NCBI GenBank assembly: GCA_963575745.1
Contig: CAUYUJ010008613.1
Coordinates: forward strand, 75,001-131,854
DNA from: Prorocentrum cordatum
Lineage: Eukaryota > Sar > Dinophyceae > Prorocentrales > Prorocentraceae
Direction of reading: 5' to 3'
DNA: 56,854 nt
Of the stretch, positions 44,303-52,958 are shown in pieces (the stretch's first letter is position 1; the number at the start of each line of letters is the position of its first letter). Position numbers and translations under genes: made by a program. The notes beneath the pieces are model-generated. The model had not been told where the DNA came from. It saw nothing but the letters and a program-made list of their open reading frames with translations, and searched no databases.

Positions 44303-45010
44303 CTAGGCCCATGCAGCCGTGTAGGTGATCCCGCCGAAAAGTTTGCCTTCGAGGAGGTCGGGCTGCCGTTTCGCACGCAGCAGGGCCCGAGCGGCTTTCC
44401 GTTCGGAGATCATCTTGGGTCTGGGGGGGAACGTCTCGGGTTCCTGAGCTGCGTGTGCTCCCCATTTCAGCAATTTGTTCCACCTGATGCTTGCTCGCTT
44501 CCTGACAGGGGGGAGGCCCCAGAAGTCGCTGAGTGCGTGTGCTCTGGCAGCGACCGCGCGGGCAGTCGCGACCGGGCACCTGGGAGCGCCCTGTACCTGG
44601 AAGCGAATGCCCACTCCCGTAAGGACAAAGTCAGGGACCCAGGAGGACCCGGCCAGACCAAGAGCGGTCCTTAGTTGGGCCCGTAATTCGCGTTCTTGCA
44701 CAACGTCGGGGAGGGCGTAGTGAGCGGCGTACGGCGCCAGTGAGACCAGGTACGCATTCCAGGCGGCGGCCGTGCGCGAGGGGGACATCTTAGCCAGGTG
44801 CAGAGGCATGGCTCTTTCTCTGATCTTAGGAAGGGGGCGGTCCCGTGTGCCTTTGCGTAGGGCGTCTTCCTGCTCTTTAGTGAGTCCCCCGTTCGATGGA
44901 GGCTCATCGCCTTCCGCGGCGCGGGACACCACCACTGCCCAATACAAATAACAGGACTCCCTGTATTTTCCGTATTTTGTGCATTTCCGTCTTCCCCTCC
45001 TCCTTCCCAT
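44303..45010 (-). pseudogene. RT-distal tail region of the helicase element
   Basis: Resembles the segment that follows the RT palm in dinoflagellate LINE proteins: MSPSRTAAAWNAYLVSLAPY, then HYALPDVVQERELRAQL and a PRCPVATARAVAARAHAL helix. True homology probably starts near 44940, where repeat R1 ends; residues upstream of VVVSRAAEGDEPP are unlikely to belong. The segment ends with a single TAG (44303-44305), after which the same frame resumes with ATG and continues without a gap in sense (MHSQNFTRWLQD), so this looks like a nonsense change within one protein. No catalytic residues of RT are present. Confidence 0.5.
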
Positions 45011-45085
45011 ATTTTCTTATATTTTGTGGGGAATCGATGATTAATTGAGGCTGTGTTTTTTCCCCTCCTGATATAGAACCATCCT
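44943..45085 (-). repeat. Dispersed repeat R1
   Basis: On the minus strand it matches 46208-46350 on the plus strand: ACACAGMCWCAATKAATC, TCGATTCCCC, AARATATGGG, GAATCCTGCTATTTGT. About 140 bp, 70-75% identity. It abuts the truncated left edge of the helicase element. Confidence 0.6.
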
Positions 45086-45184
45086 GGCGGCGCCGGCACA
45101 ACGCCCACGGGATCTCTCATGGAGGCAAAGCCAAGTTCGAGCGGGAGCAGGTACCATTTTTTGGCGTCGAGCGAGGGGGAGAAG

Positions 45185-45345
45185 TGCAAAAGGAGAGGGC
45201 CTTCTTAGAAGGCGGCGGGACTTCTCAGAAGCCCTCGCGCCTTCTGAGACATTTTATTGTTTCTTCGGGGAAGGCTTAGACAACTTCTCAGAAGGCCAGG
45301 AGACTTCCGAGCCTTGTGAGAAGGCCTTCTCCTTCTCACTTCCCC
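45185..45345. repeat. CTTCTGAGAAG-type short inverted repeats
   Basis: TTCTCAGAAGG and CCTTCTGAGA recur in both orientations (45205-45325), giving several possible hairpins. No gene in 45185-45520. Confidence 0.6.
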
Positions 45346-45520
45346 CCTCGCTCGCCGCCGAAGTTTTTTGATTCCTGAACACAGGAAGCTCGGAGGTGGG
45401 GCAATTGGGACAACGGCGTCCCTTCGACAGCGGGCGATCTCGTTCCGTTCTGGTCCCCGGAGCCCTCGCAGCTCGGAAAAAGGCGCAGGGAGATGGGGTC
45501 TCGGGGTCTGGTGGTGATGA

Positions 45521-45718
45521 GAAGAAGAAACAACGCCACACACACAAACTTGTGGCGCTCCGCGCGGATTTCTTGGATCTGCGCTGGACCCCCCCTGCCT
45601 GGCGCGCGGAGCGCGTCAGGGGCGGCGCCAGAGGCGCCGCCCGGGGGGCCCAGCGCGGATCCAAGGAATCTGCGCGGAGCGCCAAACGTTTATGCCTATA
45701 GCGTTTTGTTCTTCTTCG
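45521..45718. mobile_element. 198-bp foldback element with imperfect direct flanks
   Basis: Two arms of about 75 bp (45521-45596 and 45643-45718) are imperfect inverted repeats: both read inward GAAGAAGAA...GGCGCTCCGCGCRGATT...TTGGATC. The spacer has its own small palindrome (GGCGGCGCCAGAGGCGCCGCC region). Outside lie GGTCTGGTGGTGAT (45505-45518) and GGTCTGGTCGTGAT (45727-45740), a 14-bp direct repeat with one mismatch, possibly a target-site duplication. No coding capacity. Confidence 0.65.
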
Positions 45719-45870
45719 AGTCTCGAGGTCTGGTCGTGATTGGTCACTACGTCGCATTATCTTGCCGTCGTCGGCTCTCAAGGCCTCTTCCTTTTTTTGC
45801 ACTCTCTGGGGGGCCCAGAGACTCCTCGCCACCGCGGCTGGATCTGTCTCGGGAAGCGGGCCAGGATTTA

Positions 45871-46024
45871 GGTCGGGCGTGTCCCCCTACAGGCAGATTT
45901 TGGATGACAAATCAAACATATTCAAACAATACACAGATATAGTAACAAAAATACAGAACAAATGGTTCCCAGACTATTTTCCAGTATTCTTGAAAATTCC
46001 TTCTGTAGAGGGACAGGCCCGACT
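45871..46024. mobile_element. MITE-A copy 3 (154 bp, intact TIRs, TA-flanked)
   Basis: Left end GGTCGGGCGTGTCCCCCTAC. Right end reverse complement AGTCGGGCCTGTCCCTCTAC. TA immediately outside both (45869-45870, 46025-46026). The AT-rich interior differs sharply from surrounding GC-rich DNA. Best-preserved of the three copies in the window. Confidence 0.8.
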
Positions 46025-46207
46025 TAAGCCAGGATGGATCACAAGATGGGTCCAAGAACAGATTTGGAGCAGATTTGGGCTTGGCGGGGGGCCCGCAATT
46101 CTCCCTCCGAGAGCCCGTCGATGAGGCATGCCACGAAAATATACACACAGACGCCCGCCGACGATTTTAGCCTGTACCTTCAGGGAGGGTGGCGCTGTAG
46201 AAAGTCG

Positions 46208-46350
46208 CTGGCTCTCAATGGTTCAGGAGGGAAACAGCACACAGACACAATGAATCGTCGATTCCCCCTAAACTAGGGGAAAACATGGGCAGTGGGGGGG
46301 AAAACAAAAACCCAGAACGCATGGGAAACTATGGGGAATCCTGCTATTTG
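46208..46350 (+). repeat. Dispersed repeat R2
   Basis: Inverted partner of R1 (44943-45085). 46350-46463 has no recognised feature. Confidence 0.6.
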
Positions 46351-46463
46351 TGCCTACTGGTTTGCGCGTCCCAGGGCCCCTGCAGTGGTGATTTACCCAC
46401 CGCCACCCTCCCCTGAGGCCCAAGAGCAGTCCATCGGAAGGTGCCCCTGTGCACAGTCGGCCT

Positions 46464-46707
46464 TGATCGGACAGGACGCGCGGGAGGACACAAGACACTT
46501 CCAAGGGCCACGGTGCCATGGGGGATGTAGGAGGCCATGGGTCGCGAGGCACAGGACACAAGGGTACTTAAGGGCACCCTGGATTTGGCGGGGTCGATTG
46601 GACAGGACGCGCGAGAGGACACAAGACACTTCCAAGGGCCACAGTGCCATGGGGGATGTAGGAGGCCATGGGTCGCGAGGCACAGGACATAAGGGTACTT
46701 AAGGGCA
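46464..46707. repeat. 131-bp satellite, left flank of YR element
   Basis: Nearly two units of the family that fills 55231-56854. The last unit runs 46575-46705 and is cut at AAGGGCA, where the YR element begins. Confidence 0.9.
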
Positions 46708-47041
46708 TAATCACCGACAGCCTATTCCCCGCGCCGCGCCCTGCGCGGCCCCTGGCAACTTTCGCGCGCCGCGCATCGCACGCGCCCCGCCGCGGCGCGA
46801 AGCGCACGCGGGCGGCCCGCTCCTCCGCGCGCGCGCGCGCGCTCCACCTGCGAACACGGCGCGCGACGGCCCCATCCTCCCACCCATTCCCCCAACCCAT
46901 ACCCCGTCCCCCGACCCCAGAAAGTGTAACGGTGCTCCGGGGGTGCAGAACGACCTTGGGGTGACCAAACCCCCCGAATGGAACGCCTGCGTGAAGAAGG
47001 CAAGACCCTGGCGTGGCTCGCCAGTAATGCCGCTCTCCCCA
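46708..47041 (-). repeat. Split direct repeat B2
   Basis: 334 bp, nearly identical to 47551-47882; differences include one CG step in a (CG)n run and a G/A change near 46984. It forms the 3' end of the YR element. Confidence 0.9.
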
Positions 47042-47391
47042 CGGGGAAAGCGAACACTGCCGGCGTCCGGCGCCGCCCTCGCCGACCCGAGCACCCCGCC
47101 GGGGGTCGGGATACGGCGGGCGTGTTCGCGCGCGCAAAACATGTCGCGCACCTGTCAGACGTTACACCTGGTGATGCGACCGCTGCCAGCGGCCACCAGG
47201 GAAGGAAGGCCCCCTCCCCGCGCGCGCTGACCTGCGCGGCGTTCTCGCACCTGCGACGCACACGTTCGGCCGACCCGAGGCAGGACCCCTCGCAGCCGGT
47301 GCGCATCGCCTCTTGCACGGCGAAGTCCACGCCGGCGCCCATCCCAAATTCTCCCCGGTAACCCCGCCGGGGCCCAGGGTGTGGTGGGTGG
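47042..47391. other. Unique spacer between A2 and B2
   Basis: 350 bp without a duplicate elsewhere in the window. Minus-strand frames are open but unrecognised. In most described split-repeat elements A2 and B2 abut, so this insert is a peculiarity of this copy or family. Confidence 0.6.
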
Positions 47392-47548
47392 GAAACAAAC
47401 CAACAGCAACCGCTGTCGCCAACGCGCTTTGCTCGCACGATCCAATTGCGCGCTCTGGTGCGCGCAGTCCCTGCGAGCGCGCGCGGGCGTCCCCTTCTGT
47501 CATGATTATGGTTCCCTGACCCGAGCCTCCCCGAGCCTAAAGTCAACG
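47392..47548 (-). repeat. Split direct repeat A2
   Basis: 157 bp, identical to 55074-55230 except for one G/A change. Joined to B1 through CA (47549-47550). Confidence 0.92.
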
Positions 47549-47550
47549 CA

Positions 47551-47882
47551 TAATCACCGACAGCCTATTCCCCGCGCCGCGCCCTGCGCGGCCCCTGGCA
47601 ACTTTCGCGCGCCGCGCATCGCACGCGCCCCGCCGCGGCGCGAAGCGCACGCGGGCGGCCCGCTCCTCCGCGCGCGCGCGCGCTCCACCTGCGAACACGG
47701 CGCGCGACGGCCCCATCCTCCCACCCATTCCCCCAACCCATACCCCGTCCCCCGACCCCAGAAAGTGTAACGGTGCTCCGGGGGTGCAGAACGACCTTGG
47801 GGTGACCAAACCCCCCGAATGGAACACCTGCGTGAAGAAGGCAAGACCCTGGCGTGGCTCGCCAGTAATGCCGCTCTCCCCA
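47551..47882 (-). repeat. Split direct repeat B1
   Basis: 332 bp, nearly identical to B2. It directly follows A2 across the CA dinucleotide. Confidence 0.92.
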
Positions 47883-48189
47883 ACGCTGCTCTGGCTCCGC
47901 GTTTCTGCACCCCCAACGCTGTTCTGGGTCCGACGCCGCTCCGCAATCGCGCGTCGATGTACACGGCGCCCCGTGTCTGAGGCATGCCCGTGCCCCGCGG
48001 CTGGGCCCGCGCTCACCTCTCCTGCGCGGACTCCTTCTTTACGGCGAATCCACTGAGCCTGGCGCGGCACGCTGCACGCCGCGGCCCACCCCCCGCGAAT
48101 TGCCCTCGCGGAGCGCGCCTTCCGCGCGCCGTAGCACCCAACGCCACGCGTCTAGTAAGCACCCGCGCCACGCGGCCGGGTCCACTCTC

Positions 48190-49602
48190 ACCTCGCCGGT
48201 ACGAAAACCATTCTCCCGGGCGAAGCTATCCTCGCCGAGCCGCCTGGCACCGCGCGAGTGGACGACTCGGGGGAAGGCCGCCCCCGCGCGCGTACGGCGC
48301 GCCGTGAGATCCCGTCCGACCAGTTGCTTTTCGAGTCTACCCACTCGAGCCAGGTGGACATGTCGCAGTGAAACTGGCGCGACACGCTGCACGGCGCGTC
48401 CCCCCGCGATTTGCCCTCGCGGCGCGCGCCTTGAAGAAATTCATAAGCTTGACGCTCCGGTCCAGGGTAGCATGGTCGCACCTGCCACTCACGAAGCTGT
48501 GGAGAGCGCTCGTGTTGTCAAGCACCCACAGGATGCGCCTCCCTCGGCACCTCCGCGCCTCTTGCGCCAGGACAATGGGGACCATGGCCCCCTCACAGAG
48601 GGCGATCGGATTCGCGCCCCTCTCCCGGTCCGCCGGCGAGAAACCCCACTCCGCGAGTATGGCATCGTCGAATACACACCATCCTCCCACACGCTCCCCT
48701 GTCAAGCAATCGACCAGGAGGTAGCCGCCTGTGGGCGCGGTCGCCCCGTCAGCCCGCGCGTCGCTTGCGATCACAATCAGCGGACACGAGGGCGGGCTCA
48801 CGTCGACGCTTCTCTTCGGGGCAAGGTCTATTACAAATTCGAAGTAATCGAAGCACCGCCGAATCGCGTGGGATAACGCCCACGGAGGCGCGTCAGTGTA
48901 CTGCCTCTGCTTCAGCGGCGCCATCGCGGCGCTGCCGACGCCGTTGAACATCGCGGAGGACGACCACTGCAGAATGCCCCGGAGCTTCGAGGCCTCCGCT
49001 GGTGTCAGGCTGTTCCGCGCACGGTGCTCCGCGAGCAGGCCTTTGATTTTGTCAATCATGCTGGCCTTCGGCCAAAAGGAGACCACCCCTCTGCCTTCAA
49101 AAACCCGAGACACGTCGTGATCGACTCCCAAGAATGCCCCAGTGGCGGCCATGCGCTGCTGCTTCGCGCTGGCATTCGGGGTACCCAACTCCGAAAACAA
49201 GACGTTGAGTAAAGCCTGTCCCGAGCCTTTCGCCAATCCGAGGTCCCCAAGACTGCCATCATCGACATACATTGTGTGCAACAATGCCGCCACGCGCCTG
49301 GCAGCGGCTTCCAGAAAGGCAGACCACCGCATGAAATTCATAACACTCGACGACAAGCCGAACAGCATGGCGAATGCAGTCAAGTATCGCCACTCCCCGC
49401 TGCGCGGTTCCCGCGCCGCAATGACGTTATATCGCAGCTGCGCGGGATTGACCGGCACGGACCTGTATGCGTCCGGCAGGTCCTCGCCTCCAGTCTCAAG
49501 GGTTAAGCCCTCATCAGCAAAGCCTCCCGCCGCAGCTTCCTGCCTGAGGGCGCGCGCCAAACACTGGGCTGGACCACGCCCCTTGGACACCGGAGGGGCC
49601 CA
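48190..49602 (-). CDS. YR element reverse transcriptase-RNase H
   Basis: Copies element RNA into DNA. The RT palm shows EDLPDAYRSVPV (first catalytic Asp; 36-47 of the 49590-48337 segment) and MYVDDGS (YVDD, 108-111). RNase H follows: IVIASDARADG with Asp277, ALCEGAM with Glu333, and WVLDNTSALHSF with Asp358. The RNase H end (LEWVDSKSNWSDGISR) is in another frame after a run of six C near 48402, so one slip separates it. Just before the palm, a single TAG (49603-49605) divides it from the N-terminal part in the same frame. If both breaks are sequence errors or read through, the protein is intact. Order RT-RNase H matches DIRS-type elements. Confidence 0.85.
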
Positions 49603-50736
49603 CTAGGCCCACGCGAACGGACCCGGGGGAACGGCCCGCGGGAAACCCGCGACACACCGGCCGGCGGGGAGGGGGAAAAGGCCACCTCCGGTGTTTGGCG
49701 TACCTCCCGACCGCTGCCTCAAGACTTTGCCATGCAATGCAGGCGTGAACGCTGATGGCAAGTGCCACTTCTCAGGGTACACCGTCGCGCCGTTCTGCCC
49801 ACCGGCTTTAGCATCGTCTATCCGCCGACGCTTGCCGTTCTGCTGCACGTGCACGAACGACGGCACGGCCGCCCAGCGCCCGGCGCCGTACTCGCGGTCC
49901 ATCGCGGCCAGCGACGCCGGAGGAGCAGCCCAGCCCTTCTCGCATTCCTTCAAGCATGATTCCCAAAGAAACTCAGCCTCAGGATCAACCCGTCGCTTGT
50001 CCCTGGAACGTAAAAGCGCGGTGGACTCCGCCAACAAGCGGTCTTCAGAAACAGGTTCCGAACTTTCGCACCGCTCCCAGACACCCGTCTCCTCCAATCG
50101 CCCCACGATATTGAAGCCGGTCACAAATCTCTGGGCCAGCTGCCAATCCGGCCAACCCATCACCCAAGTCAGAACACAAATCAGCGCGATGTGGGTGTTC
50201 TGCGCCACGGCATGTACTGAGGGGCTTTGCCAGAGCCGAAGGGCGCGGGACACCGGCGCCAGCCTTTGACTAAGCTCCTTCAACGCCCCGGCGCAAGACT
50301 CGCGCCACTGCCTCAGCCGATTACCACCGGCCCACGCGAACGCAACCGTGGCAAAGGCAGCATACTTCAAATCAACGGGTGCCATGTACTCATCGTCGAA
50401 TGGCAATCGCCCCGCGCTCGCGAATTCGATGCATTGAGCGAGGTGTGCCCGCTCCCCCACGCCGAGTTCGATAACCGGCGCCAGCGCTAGCCTGTGGTCG
50501 AGCACGCCTGCCTGGCGACCCAACACGGCGCTCGCGCGCCCCTTGGAATTTCTGCCCAGAGAACATCCCAGAGGTAGTCCTTCGTCCTGCAGCTCCGCCC
50601 AGATGGCGAAATCAACGAATGGCGAAGTATTCAACAAGTCTTGCAAGAACGGGATGGGAACGCCCACCAGCCACTCTTCCGGAAAGGACTTCCGAATTTT
50701 CACAGCGATGTCCGCCTGGCTCCATCGCACGCCCAC
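49603..50736 (-). CDS. YR element RT N-terminal region
   Basis: Upstream part of the RT protein, same frame as the palm across one TAG. Its end (WAAVPSFVHVQQNGKRRRIDD) is the fingers region just before the RT core in dinoflagellate DIRS-like proteins; VHVQQNGKRRRIDDAK fits the conserved R-x-x-D-x-R pattern. The first 250 residues (WQLAQRFVTGFNIVGRLEET and others) have no domain name I can assign. Upstream, 50736-50966 separates it from the Gag-like frame. A start is not chosen because the frame is open further upstream. Confidence 0.7.
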   Translation of the reverse strand: MGVRWSQADIAVKIRKSFPEEWLVGVPIPFLQDLLNTSPFVDFAIWAELQDEGLPLGCSLGRNSKGRASAVLGRQAGVLDHRLALAPVIELGVGERAHLAQCIEFASAGRLPFDDEYMAPVDLKYAAFATVAFAWAGGNRLRQWRESCAGALKELSQRLAPVSRALRLWQSPSVHAVAQNTHIALICVLTWVMGWPDWQLAQRFVTGFNIVGRLEETGVWERCESSEPVSEDRLLAESTALLRSRDKRRVDPEAEFLWESCLKECEKGWAAPPASLAAMDREYGAGRWAAVPSFVHVQQNGKRRRIDDAKAGGQNGATVYPEKWHLPSAFTPALHGKVLRQRSGGTPNTGGGLFPLPAGRCVAGFPRAVPPGPFAWA

Positions 50737-50965
50737 GACGCTGGGGCACGCGACCCCACTGGTGACTGCCCCTTCTGCCGCGGCGGGCGGCGCGGCAGCG
50801 GGTGCGTTTCAATCGCCCTTGCGGCCGCGCTTGCCGCCGTCGGCCGCGCCCCCGCTCGCGTTCCTCGCGTCGCAAACTACAACGCCGGGTGTTCCGAACA
50901 TTCGGCGCTAACCGTCGCCTTTCCCGGACCCAGGGCGCCCCCGGACCCGGGCCGCCCCCTTTAAG

Positions 50966-52311
50966 CTAACAGGGAAACCAAAAACTGAGACCCGGGCTCC
51001 TGGTGCACTTGAGGGCGCAGTGGTTCGACATGCCACACAAGCGCCCCGTCTTGTTGATCACGACGGAACAGACGTGCTTATACCCGCGAGGGCACGGCTC
51101 GGAGCACTCCCCGGCGTTGAACTTGCGACACACCTGGGTTCCGTCTTTCAACCGATCGCCCAACTGCGCGCCCTTGCCACCTGTCCGCTGGCTCCGCCCG
51201 ACGCTCGTCGGCGGCCGCTGCGGCCCGGGAGCTGGCGGTGAGGGCGGGCTCCACATGACCTCGCGAGTCTGCGAGCCCTCGCGGATTATCTTCCCGACGC
51301 TCAGCTCGCTGGTGCGGGCCCTGTCCGTCCACCAAGCGCGCTCCTCCTCGTCCCGACGCACGACGTTAGGCAGCGCAATCGAGAACGGCATCGCACTGGC
51401 GTACTTGACCAAACGGAAATGGTAGGCCATCGCGACATCCAACGGAATCTGCACGAAATCCGTCGTATCCGAAGACGCCTTCTCTGGCGTCCCGGGCGCC
51501 GGGTCAATCGGCTTCACCCCAGCGCGCGCGTATGCCACCATGAGAACCTGGTGCAACGCGATATAGGTTTTCAAGTCCTTCGCGGGATCCGGATCTTCCT
51601 TCTCGTCGCACACGAATTCGACATCCCCAATGCGCTGCCGCTTCCTGGCAGCCCTCGCGGCATTCAGCAACGTGCGGACCTTCCATACACTCATCATCGT
51701 CACCTGGCGCCTGCCGACCATGGGGGGCCGCGCGCGCGACGCGGTCACCCCCTCCGCGTGCAATGGGACGCGCCTGCCCAGCTCCCTGCTGATCTTACTG
51801 ACCAGCGCTTCGGACGGCTCACACTCCGCTGGGTACGCCATCTTATACCGAGCGAAGAACTGCTCGCTCAATTCAGCGAGCTGCGGCGACGGCAATGGGA
51901 CATCGTCGCTCTCGTCCAAACCGCGCCTCTTCCGGGTCTCGGACTCCCGGGCGGCATCGCACACGGCTTTCCACGCCTGCCGCACTACGCGCTCGAACTG
52001 CGGCGCGGGCCAGGCAGGGCCCCCCCCCGCGCAGGCGAAGGCCGCGCCTGGCGCACGCGGGACAGCTGTCCCAGCCTCCTCTCGAGATCCGGCACGCGCT
52101 CGAGGATCGGCGCCCACTCGTTCTCGCTCGTGACGGCATGCGCGAAATCGACCAACGTCTCTAGACCCACGGTTTCGACCAGGTGGGTGGCGATGCGCTC
52201 ATCAAACTGATACTTCGCGGCCAGCTCTCTGAATTGTGCAGCGGCGTCGCGAGCGCCGACGCGCCCCGGCAGCGCAATGCCGTCAACTGACAAAGACATA
52301 CCGAGAACCAC
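50966..52311 (-). CDS. YR element Gag-like protein with CCCH finger
   Basis: Probably the structural RNA-binding protein. The N-terminal part (52311-52050) reads FRELAAKYQFDERIATHLVE then TLVDFAHAV; a run of nine C near 52020-52030 shifts the frame. The rest (52117-50966) includes FFARYKMAYPAECEPSEALV and VWKVRTLLNAARAARKRQR, ending with a zinc-binding module: CRKFNAGECSEPCPRGYKHVC (C-x7-C-x3-C-x5-H) followed by CGMSNHCALKC. This CCCH finger stands where retroviral Gag has its CCHC knuckle. The role is inferred from position and finger, not from a named family. Confidence 0.65.
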
Positions 52312-52449
52312 ACGTGTCGCTCCGCTAAACCTACTCTCTGGACCGCGTTCGAGCCCACCTCGGGGCGCGCATACGCATCCGTTAAGTTGGCATTCGCTGG
52401 CAGGCCCACGCGCAACTCCGCGCGTCTCCGCCGCGATGACGTCACCACC

Positions 52450-52958
52450 TCACGCCGGGGCTGCCCGGCCGCGCAACTTTTCACACGCCGCGCACACCAG
52501 GGCTCCCTCCGGGAGCGCCGGGAACCACTGCAGATCACTCAATCCATTCTGACATAGGTTCGTCACTGGCCCGAACTCACTGTCCGTCCAGGCTCTGGAC
52601 TTTTTGAGGCGACGAATTACGGGCATCGCGACGTGATATCGAGGCCCCATAACCTCCCTTACCCGGGTAGCCCTCCCAGGCTCAGACTGCACGTACCCGA
52701 TCGCGCCCCGCGGCTCGGGCGACGGGCCCACGGCTCGCGACGCGCGCGCGGATGATCCCTCCGCAACCTGCCTGACTGGCGGCGCGCAGTGCGCTGGCGC
52801 GCCATCTGAGCCCTTTACGTCACATTCACCCAACTCCGCGCCCTGCGCTGCCTCGTCACCTGGAAGCACGGTCACCGCGCGACCGGCGCAGTCAACTCCC
52901 CGCGCTTGGAACGCGGCCGGGCCTGCACGGGTTGCGTCTCCCGGCCGCACCGACACTT
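52450..52958 (-). other. Open region between recombinase and Gag-like frames
   Basis: Minus strand, open through 52450. The end carries Cys pairs (LCQNGLSDLQWF, then LVCAACEKLRG) and RYHVAMPVIRRLKKSRAW. No family recognised. It may be the C-terminus of the recombinase protein or a small separate protein. Confidence 0.35.

Larger units (their letters stand above)
34326..45010 (-). mobile_element. 5'-truncated non-LTR element encoding RNase H fused to an SF1 helicase
   Basis: About 10.7 kb on the minus strand reading, in order: RT tail region, zinc ribbons/CCHC knuckle, RNase H, Trp-rich linker, Upf1-like helicase, Cys-rich region, Pro-rich disordered region. Reading through single stops (44303, 42003, 40962, 40605, 38829, 36491) and short frame slips, coding continues for roughly 3,500 codons. 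Most slips coincide with G/C runs: near 41650, 37250, 36330, 36005, 35705, 35380 and 34725. The RT palm itself is absent; the left part joins repeat R1 near 44943, as expected for a 5'-truncated LINE. Whether the complete element carries its own RT is inferred from the LINE-type tail. Confidence 0.6.
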
